Positions 7,481 to 16,883 of a DNA stretch of 64,000 nt are shown here, piece by piece. The stretch lies in contig NZ_CP100763.1 of assembly GCF_024296685.1 (NCBI RefSeq), forward strand, positions 2,108,001 through 2,172,000, read 5' to 3'. Within the stretch, counting starts at the first letter, position 1; each line of letters begins with the position of its first letter. The notes under the pieces are model-generated. The model saw only the letters and a program-made list of their open reading frames with translations, was not told the origin of the DNA and made no database searches. This DNA comes from Natrinema marinum (lineage in GTDB: Archaea; Halobacteriota; Halobacteria; Halobacteriales; Natrialbaceae). Made by a program: the position numbers and the translations under genes.

Positions 7481-8389
7481 TCAGACGAGGACGCGCTCGA
7501 GGTCGACTACGACCCCGCTGTCAGCGTCCGAATCGCCGACCAACTCGCCGAGGCACACTGCTGCACTGTCAGGCGTGTAACAGGCCACCAGCGAGCCCCG
7601 GTCTGCTCCGTCGTCGACCTCGAGGACGCCCGGCGCGTAGACGGGCGCGCCCTCGGCCACTTCGCGGGCCGCGCTCGGGGCGATGACGACCCGCGGGATC
7701 CCCTCGAGGATCCGCTCGGCGGGGGCGACGACGTCGTACAGCGGCTCGGGGTCGTCGTCCTCGAGCCAGAAGGCCAGCGCATCGAGGAAGTCGTGGGCGC
7801 TGTGCAGCGACCGGTCGTCGAACGGGTCCGTTGCGGTGCGGCGCAAGTGCCCCATGTGACCGCCCGTCCCCAGCGCCAGTCCGAGGTCGTGACAGAGCTT
7901 GCGGACGTACGTCCCGCTCTCGCAGCGAATCCGCAGGAGGAGCCGTCGCTCGTCGGTCTCGAGCACCTCGAGGTCGTATATCTCGCGCACGCGGAGGCGA
8001 CGGGAGACGGCGCTCTTGCGGGGCGGCTTCTGGTAGATCGGGCCCTCGAACTCGGCGACGACCGATTCCGCGTCGGCAGGGACCGGCGCGTGGCACTCGA
8101 GGACGGCGACGTACTCCTTGCCGCCCTCGAGGAAGACCGGCGCGAGCCGGGTGGCGTCACCGAGCATGATCGGGAGGCAGCCGGTCACTTTTGGGTCGAG
8201 CGTGCCCGCGTGTGCGGCGCGATCGATCGTCGCGTTCGCACCGCGGTCGGCCAGCGTCTCCGCGACGGCGTCGCGCAGCCAGCCGCTGACTTGGTGGGAG
8301 GACGGCCCCGGGGGCTTGTCGAGATTGACGACGCCGAAGGTGAGTAACTCGGCGGGCGTTCGCTCCGCGGGAGGACCACGCAGGACCAT
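7481..8389 (-). CDS. cbf5: RNA-guided tRNA/rRNA pseudouridine synthase Cbf5 (TruB family)
   Basis: A 302-residue TruB-family enzyme that, with Nop10, L7Ae and Gar1, converts uridine to pseudouridine under H/ACA guide RNAs; it can also modify U55 of tRNAs. Visible motifs: NLDKPPGPSSHQV (residues ~21-33), the catalytic loop HAGTLDPKVTG with the nucleophile Asp, KEYVAVLECH, and a YVRKLCHDLG motif. The C-terminal ~75 residues fit the PUA domain. The start codon overlaps the cmk stop as TGATG, so translation is coupled. Order DUF106-cmk-cbf5 is conserved in archaea. Confidence 0.93.
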   Translation of the reverse strand: MVLRGPPAERTPAELLTFGVVNLDKPPGPSSHQVSGWLRDAVAETLADRGANATIDRAAHAGTLDPKVTGCLPIMLGDATRLAPVFLEGGKEYVAVLECHAPVPADAESVVAEFEGPIYQKPPRKSAVSRRLRVREIYDLEVLETDERRLLLRIRCESGTYVRKLCHDLGLALGTGGHMGHLRRTATDPFDDRSLHSAHDFLDALAFWLEDDDPEPLYDVVAPAERILEGIPRVVIAPSAAREVAEGAPVYAPGVLEVDDGADRGSLVACYTPDSAAVCLGELVGDSDADSGVVVDLERVLV

Positions 8390-8964
8390 CAGAAGTCGGA
8401 CTCGAGGTCGACGATCGCTTTCCCCTCGTCGCCGCCGGCAGCGTAGCGCTCGACGGCTGTGACGAGCATGTCGAGGACGGCGTCGGGCTCCCAGCGGGCC
8501 GTGTTCACCGAGAGGTCGTAGATCGTCAGATCACGAATATCGATCCCGTAGTACTCCTGATAGCGCTGGGCCTCGCTGGCCTCGCGGGCTTTCGTCTCCT
8601 CGGTGGCGCGAGCGGGGTCTTTGTCCTCGCGGTCGGCGATGCGCTCGCCGCGAACCCGAGCCGGTGCGTCGAGCCAGAAGCGGAAGTCGGCCTCGTCGCC
8701 TGCCAGCCAGCCGGCGAGTCGCGACTCGAGGACGAGATCATCCTCCTCAACGGCGATCTCGCGCAGTCGCCGATCGAGGTCGCGGTCGATCTGGTCGTTC
8801 TCCTCGGCGAGCTTGTTGAACTCGAGGGGGGTGTAGCCGCGTTCCTCGGCCAGGTCGCGGAAGATATCGCCGCCGCTGACGTGATCGAGGTCGAAAGCGT
8901 CAGCGAGCAACTCCGCGGTCGTACTCTTCCCGCTTCCCGGCGGGCCGGAGACGGTGAGTAACAT
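8389..8964 (-). CDS. cmk: Cytidylate kinase
   Basis: A 191-residue P-loop nucleoside monophosphate kinase that phosphorylates CMP and dCMP with ATP. Walker [10 protein letters not shown] lies at residues 8-16, followed by the substrate-binding block [16 protein letters not shown] and the R-rich LID region with ADREDKDP. The archaeal type is close to adenylate kinase in fold and length. A TATA-like ATTTTACC (minus strand, ~8988-8995) lies ~27 nt before the ATG, so a leaderless promoter starts here, while the 3' end overlaps cbf5 by 1 nt (two-gene unit). Confidence 0.93.
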   Translation of the reverse strand: MLLTVSGPPGSGKSTTAELLADAFDLDHVSGGDIFRDLAEERGYTPLEFNKLAEENDQIDRDLDRRLREIAVEEDDLVLESRLAGWLAGDEADFRFWLDAPARVRGERIADREDKDPARATEETKAREASEAQRYQEYYGIDIRDLTIYDLSVNTARWEPDAVLDMLVTAVERYAAGGDEGKAIVDLESDF

Positions 8965-9087
8965 AGTCGATCTGCGAGGGGACGGGTAAAATGGGTTTTG
9001 AATCCACGAACGCGGCCAGTAACCGTATCTGCGAACGAGATTATGCAGGGCAACGAGCCGCGATCGAGGCGACAGATCAGCAGCAGA

Positions 9088-10041
9088 TCAGGCGGCCGAG
9101 GGTGACATGTCGATGTTCAGCGACTTGCGCAGCAGTTGCGAAAAGCCCATCGAACAGAGGAAGTACCAGACGATCCAGGCCGGCATCGGTCCGAGCAGCC
9201 CGGACTGCCAGTCGACCGATCCGACGATCGGCATGACGACGGTCGCCTCTCCGCCAGTAATCCCCACCGTCTGGATCTTCCAGTACATCCAGAGGAACAG
9301 CGGGATCGTCAGCAGCATGATCCAGACCATCGGGCGGAACTGCTCTTTGAACATACCCAGATTGTCGGCCATGGCCTCCATCTGCTCCTCGCGAGCGCGC
9401 TCGAGTTCGTTCTCGAGGCGCTCGAGTTCGGCGTCGCTCGCGCCGCGTTCCTCGGCTTCCTTCTTCTCCTGACGGAGATCCTTCTGCTCCTGTTGGACGG
9501 CTTGCATCCGCTCTTGGTACTTGCCCATGCGCTCCGTGTCCATCAGATTGGCCTGCAACAGCGACGAGTAGAGGCCAGTGATGAGGGCAACGGTCAGAAT
9601 CACGGCGTAGAAGGGCAACGCGGCGTCGAGCGGCCCGAGGACGGCATTGACCGTACTCCCGACGACCTCTCGGATCGAATTGAACCAGTAGCCGGGCATC
9701 AACAGGAGCGCCGCGAGACCGGCCATCTTGTCCCACTGCGACCAGCTCGATTCCTCCTCGTCGATCTCGATGTCGGCCGCTGCAGTACCGCCGTCGCCGT
9801 CACCGTCGAGCGCCCGATCGAACGCCTCGCGATCGGCGATCACGAACCCCTCGTCGCCGTCGACTAACACTCCTTTCTCGATCAGCCGCCCCCACTGTCC
9901 GCTCGTCAACTCGTCGCTGACGTCGGCCCACTGGACCTCGCCGCCGTTCCTGTCGGCTTCCTCGCGGATAGACTCGAGTGCATCCGCCATCGAGGAATCC
10001 TCGCGGACGAGGGCGTCGATTTTCTCGGCTGTACGCGTCAT
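9088..10041 (-). CDS. DUF106/EMC3-type membrane insertase (Oxa1/YidC superfamily)
   Basis: A 317-residue membrane protein of the archaeal DUF106 family, related to eukaryotic EMC3/TMCO1 and distantly to YidC/Oxa1, which insert proteins into the membrane. The cytosolic N-terminal ~95 residues have a winged-helix-like region (SGQWGRLIEKGVLV). Membrane segments lie at ~residues 100-125 and 140-165, then a long charged coiled coil (~165-230, with KYQERMQAVQQEQKDLRQ) and further segments at 240-265 and 280-305. I start at the ATG 10039-10041 because GTATAC (minus strand, ~10067-10072) is ~28 nt upstream; the reading frame continues upstream without family similarity. It normally sits beside adk, but here is separated from it by the three surface-protein genes. 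Confidence 0.87.
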   Translation of the reverse strand: MTRTAEKIDALVREDSSMADALESIREEADRNGGEVQWADVSDELTSGQWGRLIEKGVLVDGDEGFVIADREAFDRALDGDGDGGTAAADIEIDEEESSWSQWDKMAGLAALLLMPGYWFNSIREVVGSTVNAVLGPLDAALPFYAVILTVALITGLYSSLLQANLMDTERMGKYQERMQAVQQEQKDLRQEKKEAEERGASDAELERLENELERAREEQMEAMADNLGMFKEQFRPMVWIMLLTIPLFLWMYWKIQTVGITGGEATVVMPIVGSVDWQSGLLGPMPAWIVWYFLCSMGFSQLLRKSLNIDMSPSAA

Positions 10042-10275
10042 CTGTTTGGGTCTAGGCGTCGTCCGGTATACAAGTGTTTTTCTTCGGTCGACGGCGAGCG
10101 GTGGCATTTGGGCCGTGGATGTGCTCCACTGGCTCATTGGTGCCCCCATTTGTACTCGAGTGTCGGTGCCCCTATCGTTCATTCCGTTCTTTTCAATTTA
10201 ATCTAGCAGCACAATACGTCATGCCAGTTTAAATCGTTCGTTACAGTTTATATGACAGCGTATGAATTGCCACAG

Positions 10276-10287
10276 ATTTTTATAAAA
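10276..10287 (+). promoter_or_regulatory. TATA box of the vWA surface-protein gene
   Basis: TTTTTATAAAAC region, centre ~10283, 29 nt before the ATG at 10313; predicts a leaderless transcript and supports that start codon. It lies in a distinctly AT-rich ~120 bp stretch. Confidence 0.55.
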
Positions 10288-10312
10288 CAGATGGTAATAG
10301 ATAGGGCAATCA

Positions 10313-12973
10313 ATGAATCGGACGGGGAGAGAATCATCGGTAACGGGGCCATCGGAGCGAGGAGCGAACGAACAGGTCGGGTTAATTCTGCTGATCGGAT
10401 TAGTGATTATAGCAGGGTCGCTCGTGGTTGCCGCCGGAATGGTTGCACTGGATGCTGTTCAAATGCAGGCATCGGGCGAACAGAGCGAACAGGAGATGCG
10501 GCAGTTCGACAAGGACCTCCAGACAGCGATGCTGGATAACACCACTGGACCAGTGCATGCCCCGGGAGGGGAAATATCCGATGAAGGGACGATCACGATC
10601 ACTGCCTCGAACGGATATGGGGACACGGAAAGCGAAAGTATAACAATGGGCACACTTCACAAAAAAGACGACGCAGGAAACGTATTAGCCCATCAAGCCG
10701 GTGGCGCCTGGCGCAAAACGGGGGAGAGTTCGAGCGTCGTTTCGAAGCCGAGTATCCGATACTATACCGAGCAGGCCGGCGGAAACGAGGTCGGTCGAAT
10801 CGATGTCTCGGTGACGAACCTGGAGGGCAACGTCAAGAGTGGTACCAACCGAGTAACGAAACGTCCGTCGTCAACGAATGGCCTCAACGTAAGCAACATC
10901 ACCTTCGTCAGTCATGTCGCGATCGAGGTCTCCGACACACCGTATCACGACGCCTGGTACAGGTTCCTGAAAACGGAGTTCGAAGCCTCGAGCGCGAACA
11001 CCTGTGATATCAGCGACGGTAGCGACAAGAACGTCATCTGTCACGACGAGGCCAACCGCGAGGTCACCGTTATCGCGACCATCGACGGCACGAACCCGTT
11101 CGCGAATCACGTCGGGATCGATCCGACGGTCTACGGGGGGCTATACGCCGACAGGATCACTGGGAACTACGATTCGGCGCTGACCGTGCGCGGATACGAT
11201 AACCACAATATCAGCAACAGGTCGGCGGATCTGTTCGCTGTCAATAATGATCTTAAGATGAAGGGAGGCGCTAAAGTCACCGGAATCCCTGTCGTCAACG
11301 AACACCTGTCGGTTATCAGCGGCCAGCCGAACATCTCACCGCTCGCGTACGCCGCCGCACTTGACCGGGGAGGCCACCCGGGGCATCCTGGATCGTGGAG
11401 ATACGACTACATCAACACCACTGCGGACGGATCGACGGCCGCGTTCTGGCTGACCAGCCAGCACGATAGTCTCGTTGCGAACATGTCGAAGCCTTTCGAC
11501 AGCGTCGATATGATCGACTCGAACGTCGAGAACGGGGCACTCGACTATCTCGAGAACAACCCTAACGTGACCGATATCGAGAGTTACGGAAGCACCACCG
11601 TCGATTCGGGGCTCTACTACGGTGATGATCTGAACAGTGGTATCGATACGATCAACACCTCCGACGGAGACGTTCATATCGGGATCGGCAACGGTGGCGG
11701 CCCACTCGAACTCTCGGATCTTCAGATCACGGGCAACAACCGGGCCTACATCTACACCGAGAGTAACGTCGATATCCGACAAGACATCGAGGTTCCGGGC
11801 AATCGGGCGGGCGCACTCTGGGTCTACAGTTCGAGCAGTTCGACTATCGACGTGGAGCGGGATTACGAAGGGGTAGTTTACGCGCCAGGAAGCCACGTCA
11901 CGATCGACGACGGTGTCGAGATCACCGGTGCGGTCGTCGGCGGGACAACCAATCTTCGCGGCGACGCAACGATCAACTTCGATCGGACGCTTCGGACCGA
12001 CGTTCCGATCCCGACGGAGAATCGCAATATTTCGATCGAAGCGGACAGAACGAGAGATCCGCTCGACGTGACGTTCGTGCTCGATCGGTCCGGCTCGATG
12101 GGGCAAGTGCACGATAGCGGTACCGTCTCAGATAACAACTGGCAAACTACGCCAATTAGCACTGGCGGGTACACTACCGGCATCGTCGACCCTGAGGCAA
12201 ACTATTCCCTCGAAGTTCGAGAGTGTTGGGGGCCCTGGGGGTGTTCGTCACCAACGACAGTCGATCCCGGTGATTCAACCCAGCTAAGCGACAGTTGGCC
12301 GCAGACGGAGGTCCGCGTCGCTAACGGAACGTGTACGAGTTGCGAAGTCGATGTATTTCAGATCGATACCGACTCCAGCGATCCCTTCGGCCTCCGAGCG
12401 AACGCGACAAAGAAGTTCATCAGGATGATGAACCGGTCGAACGACGACCGCGCAGGCGTCTTCGAATTCAACAGTAACGGACACGAACTCCACTCGCTGA
12501 GCCGCGATCTCGACGACGTCCGCGACAGCGTCTCGGTCACGGCCGGCGGAGGGACGGACATCTCGAGCGGGATGGAACGCGCAATCGACGAGTACAGTGC
12601 CACGCCGACGCCCGGTCGGGATCGGATCATGATCGTACTCAGTGACGGTGAAAATAGCAATTCTGCAGCGGACAGCCGAACGAGGGCACAGGCACAGCGA
12701 GCAGAGAACCGGGGTATCACCGTCTACACGATCGGACTCGGTGAGAACAATATCAACAAGCCGCTCCTGCGGGACGCCGCCACCGACGACGGCGAGTTCC
12801 ACATGATCGACAACGCGAGCCAGCTCGAGGACATCTTCGAGGGGATCGCCAACAGAGAGATTCAACAGGAGGATGACCTCTCGTTCGACATCAGCGTCTC
12901 GCCCACAATGAGCGGTACCTCGAGCGATTACGTCGTCAACGTCGACACGCAAACGGTGAGGATAAACGGGTAG
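10313..12973 (+). CDS. Pilin-like surface protein with a von Willebrand A domain
   Basis: An 886-residue protein. A pilin-like N-terminus (ERGANEQVGLILLIGLVII, residues ~20-45) suggests export and membrane anchoring by the type IV pilus route. Residues ~100-160 share the GG(A/V)WR(K/Q/E)T motif with the two downstream paralogues. Around residues 520-550 there is a GVVYAPGSHVTI...GAVVGG segment, also shared. The C-terminal ~300 residues are a vWA domain: the metal-ion site D591-x-S593-x-S595, T748 in GGGTDISSG and D778 in LSDGEN are all present. About 85 residues with four Cys (638, 644, 674, 677) are inserted between the first MIDAS strand and helix 1. It probably mediates adhesion at the cell surface. 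First of three tandem genes, each with its own promoter. Confidence 0.8.
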   Translation: MNRTGRESSVTGPSERGANEQVGLILLIGLVIIAGSLVVAAGMVALDAVQMQASGEQSEQEMRQFDKDLQTAMLDNTTGPVHAPGGEISDEGTITITASNGYGDTESESITMGTLHKKDDAGNVLAHQAGGAWRKTGESSSVVSKPSIRYYTEQAGGNEVGRIDVSVTNLEGNVKSGTNRVTKRPSSTNGLNVSNITFVSHVAIEVSDTPYHDAWYRFLKTEFEASSANTCDISDGSDKNVICHDEANREVTVIATIDGTNPFANHVGIDPTVYGGLYADRITGNYDSALTVRGYDNHNISNRSADLFAVNNDLKMKGGAKVTGIPVVNEHLSVISGQPNISPLAYAAALDRGGHPGHPGSWRYDYINTTADGSTAAFWLTSQHDSLVANMSKPFDSVDMIDSNVENGALDYLENNPNVTDIESYGSTTVDSGLYYGDDLNSGIDTINTSDGDVHIGIGNGGGPLELSDLQITGNNRAYIYTESNVDIRQDIEVPGNRAGALWVYSSSSSTIDVERDYEGVVYAPGSHVTIDDGVEITGAVVGGTTNLRGDATINFDRTLRTDVPIPTENRNISIEADRTRDPLDVTFVLDRSGSMGQVHDSGTVSDNNWQTTPISTGGYTTGIVDPEANYSLEVRECWGPWGCSSPTTVDPGDSTQLSDSWPQTEVRVANGTCTSCEVDVFQIDTDSSDPFGLRANATKKFIRMMNRSNDDRAGVFEFNSNGHELHSLSRDLDDVRDSVSVTAGGGTDISSGMERAIDEYSATPTPGRDRIMIVLSDGENSNSAADSRTRAQAQRAENRGITVYTIGLGENNINKPLLRDAATDDGEFHMIDNASQLEDIFEGIANREIQQEDDLSFDISVSPTMSGTSSDYVVNVDTQTVRING

Positions 12974-13111
12974 ACAGGCCTCCTGTCGACGGTGGACTTG
13001 GTCGTCCCGTGTCAAACGACTCGGAAACGACCGGGTTCGCGCTCGACCGTTCGCACAGTGACGTTCCGCCTGACCTACTGTTTTATTAGGAATATCGTCA
13101 ATACTTGGTGT

Positions 13112-15055
13112 ATGTCTTCGAGGGGCGAAAGTCAAGCGAGTGTCCCGGAGAAACGCGGCCAATCCGCAGTGCTCGGGCTCATCGTGTTGATCGGGTTGGT
13201 CGCCGTCGTCAGCATCGGCATGTTGCTCGTGGCCGGCGACGCGACGACCGATGTCGAGCAGGATGCGGAAACCGAACGGGTCGAGCAGTCGTTCCTCGAG
13301 CTCAGCCAAGAACTCGAGACGGCGTCGTCGGCACGGGACGCCGCTCGAGAGATGGCGCTCGATATCGACGGCGGTCGGGACGCGATCCAGTATCGCGATG
13401 CCGGCGAGATCACGATCGCGCTCGGGACTAACGATTCGAATCCGTTCACGCGTGATCTGGGTGCGATCGAATACGTCGCCGACGACGGGACCAAAATCGT
13501 GTATCAGGGAGGCGGCGTCTGGCGGCAGACCGAAACCGGCGTGACGCCGATTTCGGAGCCGAACGTCCAATACGGTGACGGCACCCTCAACGTTCCGATT
13601 CCGCGGATCGCCAGCGATCAGCGCCTCGAGAGCGGCTCGATACGGATGGCGGCGGGGAACACGAGCCGCGTTCACCCGGGCTCGCTCGAGGAGCCCGTCA
13701 CGATCACCATCACGAGCGAGTACTACGAGTGGTGGGAAACCCACTTTGAGGACGAACTCGCGGTCGGAACCGTCACGACGGACGATAGCGCGGAGCGCGT
13801 GACGGTAACGGTCGAGCCGCCGATCGATCCATCGCTCGGCGTCGACGCGAACTTCGATCAGGCGTTGACTATCGACGGGACGCTGGCGACGAGCAGCGGC
13901 GGGACGACGACCGGTGACGTTCGCGCATCGGAGAGCGTCGAGGTCAACTCCGACGTCGACGGTAACGTGCTCTCGGAGGGCGACGTACACGTAACAACCT
14001 CGACGAATCAGGTGACCGGCGATGTCGTCGCCGAGGGCGACATCCAGATCGACTCCGACGTACAGGGCGATGTCATCGCGGGCGGCAACATCTCCGTCGC
14101 ATCGTCGGCCAGTACCGTCGGCGGCAACGTCGTCGCCGGCGGCGACGTGACCGTCGACAACGGCCCCAGCATCGGAAACGATGTCTACTCGAACGGGTCG
14201 ATCACGACCGGCTGGAACAGTATCGGTGGAGAGCTGTACGCCACCGGCTCGATTTCCGCTCCCAGCACACCCCCGTCCGACGAACACGAGAACGTCTCGG
14301 ATATCGACGGCCCGATCAGCGGGACCTACGGGACTGGGTTGGACGGGCTCCTCTCGGACCGGCTCGGTCCCGACGCGAATCGGGAGCCTCTAGACGACGC
14401 GATCAACGGTATGGTTTCGGCCGGGGAAACCGGCGGCGAGACGTTCCGAACGATCGAATCGGGAGACACCCTCGAGGCGGGTACGCACTACGTCGATCAG
14501 ATCGACGCCAGTTCGAACGGTCCGCACAACACGGTGACATTCGACGTGCAAGATGGCGATATCAACGTCATCGTCCGCAACGACATCTCGTTGGCCGCGA
14601 ACGGGCAGATACGCGTCGCGAATGCCGACTCTGGGAACGTCGTTCGCTTCTACTCAGCTGGCAACTTCTCGATGCAAGGTGGTACCAGCCTCTGCCCGAC
14701 GACGAGCAACAACTGCCCGAACAGCAATCGGGACGCGAAGGTCCTCCAGTTCTACGGCACCTCGAACTCGACGTATACGTTCAACGGAAACTCGGTGTTC
14801 CACGGGCTCATCTACGCCCCGTCGGACGATGACGACAACGTGGCCGTCGCAGGTGGTGGCTCGCTGGAACTATTCGGCTCCGTCGTCGCCGGTGGCTTCG
14901 AAACGAATGGCAACACCGAACTCACCTACGACGATACGCTCGAGAACCGATACGAGGAGCCGACGGACCCCACAGCGGACGGCTCGAGCGATAGCGGATC
15001 GGTCGTCGAGTATCTGAACATCACCGTCTACGAACTCCGCGTCGAGAACGAGTGA
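13112..15055 (+). CDS. Pilin-like surface protein with bactofilin-like repeats
   Basis: A 647-residue protein, second of the tandem triad. The N-terminus KRGQSAVLGLIVLIGLVAV (residues ~14-32) is pilin-like, followed by a coiled-coil-prone segment and GGGVWRQT. Residues ~265-385 carry repeated short units (GDVRASESVEV, GNVLSEGDVHV, GDVVAEGDIQI, GDVIAGGNISV, GNVVAGGDVTV) typical of polymer-forming bactofilin-type beta-helices. Later comes GLIYAPSDD...GSVVAGG and the C-terminus EYLNITVYELRV shared with the third paralogue. Start at ATG 13112 is set by TTTATTAG at 13081-13088, ~27 nt upstream. A CPTTSNNCPN segment offers a disulfide. Likely a secreted, possibly self-assembling, surface component. 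Confidence 0.78.
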   Translation: MSSRGESQASVPEKRGQSAVLGLIVLIGLVAVVSIGMLLVAGDATTDVEQDAETERVEQSFLELSQELETASSARDAAREMALDIDGGRDAIQYRDAGEITIALGTNDSNPFTRDLGAIEYVADDGTKIVYQGGGVWRQTETGVTPISEPNVQYGDGTLNVPIPRIASDQRLESGSIRMAAGNTSRVHPGSLEEPVTITITSEYYEWWETHFEDELAVGTVTTDDSAERVTVTVEPPIDPSLGVDANFDQALTIDGTLATSSGGTTTGDVRASESVEVNSDVDGNVLSEGDVHVTTSTNQVTGDVVAEGDIQIDSDVQGDVIAGGNISVASSASTVGGNVVAGGDVTVDNGPSIGNDVYSNGSITTGWNSIGGELYATGSISAPSTPPSDEHENVSDIDGPISGTYGTGLDGLLSDRLGPDANREPLDDAINGMVSAGETGGETFRTIESGDTLEAGTHYVDQIDASSNGPHNTVTFDVQDGDINVIVRNDISLAANGQIRVANADSGNVVRFYSAGNFSMQGGTSLCPTTSNNCPNSNRDAKVLQFYGTSNSTYTFNGNSVFHGLIYAPSDDDDNVAVAGGGSLELFGSVVAGGFETNGNTELTYDDTLENRYEEPTDPTADGSSDSGSVVEYLNITVYELRVENE

Positions 15056-15304
15056 GGCCGCCGAGTTGGCCACGGCTGAGAGGCCGGCGAGACGATCTTA
15101 GATAAACCCGCCGACCGGCGGTTCGGGGCGTAGTCTCGACGAATCGTTTTCGATCGTTCAAATCTCGTTCACCTCTTTCGAGTGCTCTCGCTCCTACTCT
15201 CTCCTCACCACCTACTATGTCAACGAATCTTGCACCGATATAAACTATCTTGAAATGTATGATCGGACGACTCTCTTATCTACATAAATTCTTCTGTTAC
15301 CTAT

Positions 15305-16819
15305 ATGAACGCGTCCGTGGGGGAACAATCCGTTGTCGAGAGACGGGGACAGGCGTCTATTCTCGGTCTCGTTCTCTTGGTCGGAATGGTCGCGATGGTC
15401 AGTGTTGGGTTGCTTCTCGTCGCTGGGAACGCGATGACGGCCGCCGAGGAAGCGACGGAGAGCGAGCGAGTCGAACAGGCGTTCGTCGAACTCGGCCACA
15501 CGATGTCTACGGTCTCCGCAAACGATGATACGTCACGGACGCTCCAGTTCGACGCGGGTGACTCAGGTGCGGTGACGAAAACGAAAGCCGGTTGGATTCA
15601 CATCAAAGGGGGAAGCGTCGACATCAATAGATCGATCGGCGCCGTAGAGTACAGAGGCGACGATGGATCCATTATTTCCTATCAATCGGGTGGTGTCTGG
15701 CGCGAAACGGGGAACCGTACTCGGATGCTCTCCGCGCCGAACATCGATTACGATCCGGAGGACGAAACGCTGTGGTTCCCGATTACAACGCTCAGTGGCA
15801 GACAGTCGCTCAATTCGGGCGAGATTGCGATCGAACACAACACTACGGATCCGATCAGTAACGTGTCCTTCGTGAAAAACGACTCCGTCACGATCACGAT
15901 TCAGAGCGACTACTATCGGGGCTGGGAACGCTATTTCCGGTCTGAGGCCAGCGGCGCATCGATCCAGAACGTCGATCACCAGAACCGAACGATCAGAGTC
16001 TTGCTCGGATACGCCGATCTCGAAGGTGCGTTCGACGAAGGTGCAACGATCGGTTCGGACGACCCGGCCGACTTCAAGGATAAGCACGATAACTTCGGCA
16101 ACACTCACCGGACGGGAACACCGTTGCCAGAAATGGACAGCGTCATCGAGCAAATGGTCGCCGACGCTAAAGCCGGCAACGACGTCGACAAGAACCTCTC
16201 GAACAGTACTCACACCAATCCGCTCGACGACGGGACTTACTTCATCGAGGAGATCAACGGCGACCAAGACTATACGTTCGACCTGTCGAACGGGAACGCG
16301 ACGCTGATCGTCGAGGGCGACGTAAATCTCGGCGACGATGGGTCGATCAACGTCGTCAACCGAGACGCGGCCAACGATAACGTCTTACGAATCTACGCTG
16401 GCGGAGACGATGCCGTCATAAACGGCGAGATCTGCGATACCAGTGACGGAAGTTGTAGCTCCAATGCAAAGACGATCCAATTTTACGGTCCCTCGACGAT
16501 GAGCGTCGACTTCGGTCCTGGGAATACGGGTGCCTTCGAGGGTGTGCTGTACGTTTCGTCATCAGAGCAAAAGAACTGGTGGGACGGAAGTACCGGCACC
16601 TGTGCTGATCATCACCAGGTTCACATGCAGGGTGGTGGCGACTTCTACGGATCGATCGTCGCCTACTCGGCCTGTGCTCACTCGAACTCCGTCTCCTTCG
16701 ATTACGATGCGAGTTTGGACGGATCCAACATCGACCCCTACTCTGACGAGTACTCGCTGCCACCGCAGATCACGTATCTGAACGTGGCCGTCCACGAACT
16801 CGACGTTCGGAACAAATAG
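15305..16819 (+). CDS. Pilin-like surface protein, third of the tandem triad
   Basis: A 504-residue paralogue of the preceding protein. The N-terminus RRGQASILGLVLLVGMVAMV (residues ~13-32) is pilin-like; GAVEYRGDDGS and GGVWRET near residue 130 match the paralogue's GAIEYVADDGT and GGVWRQT; the tail YLNVAVHELDVRNK matches YLNITVYELRVENE. It lacks the bactofilin-like repeats and the vWA domain but keeps the GVLYVSS...GGGDFYGSIVAY segment, with nearby Cys pairs (CDTSDGSC; CADHH...SAC). TATA-like sequences at ~15274-15289 precede the ATG. Function unknown; a minor-pilin-like surface protein is the best inference. Confidence 0.75.
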   Translation: MNASVGEQSVVERRGQASILGLVLLVGMVAMVSVGLLLVAGNAMTAAEEATESERVEQAFVELGHTMSTVSANDDTSRTLQFDAGDSGAVTKTKAGWIHIKGGSVDINRSIGAVEYRGDDGSIISYQSGGVWRETGNRTRMLSAPNIDYDPEDETLWFPITTLSGRQSLNSGEIAIEHNTTDPISNVSFVKNDSVTITIQSDYYRGWERYFRSEASGASIQNVDHQNRTIRVLLGYADLEGAFDEGATIGSDDPADFKDKHDNFGNTHRTGTPLPEMDSVIEQMVADAKAGNDVDKNLSNSTHTNPLDDGTYFIEEINGDQDYTFDLSNGNATLIVEGDVNLGDDGSINVVNRDAANDNVLRIYAGGDDAVINGEICDTSDGSCSSNAKTIQFYGPSTMSVDFGPGNTGAFEGVLYVSSSEQKNWWDGSTGTCADHHQVHMQGGGDFYGSIVAYSACAHSNSVSFDYDASLDGSNIDPYSDEYSLPPQITYLNVAVHELDVRNK

Positions 16820-16883
16820 ATACAGACGGTGACCTTCTCCAGGTCGTATTCGCCTTTCGTCGGACGCTCGTTGGCTAAAGCGA

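Noticed and set aside
12284..14287. A 667-codon antisense frame across two surface-protein genes
   Set aside because: It spans an intergenic region and promoter of the plus-strand genes and shows no domain.
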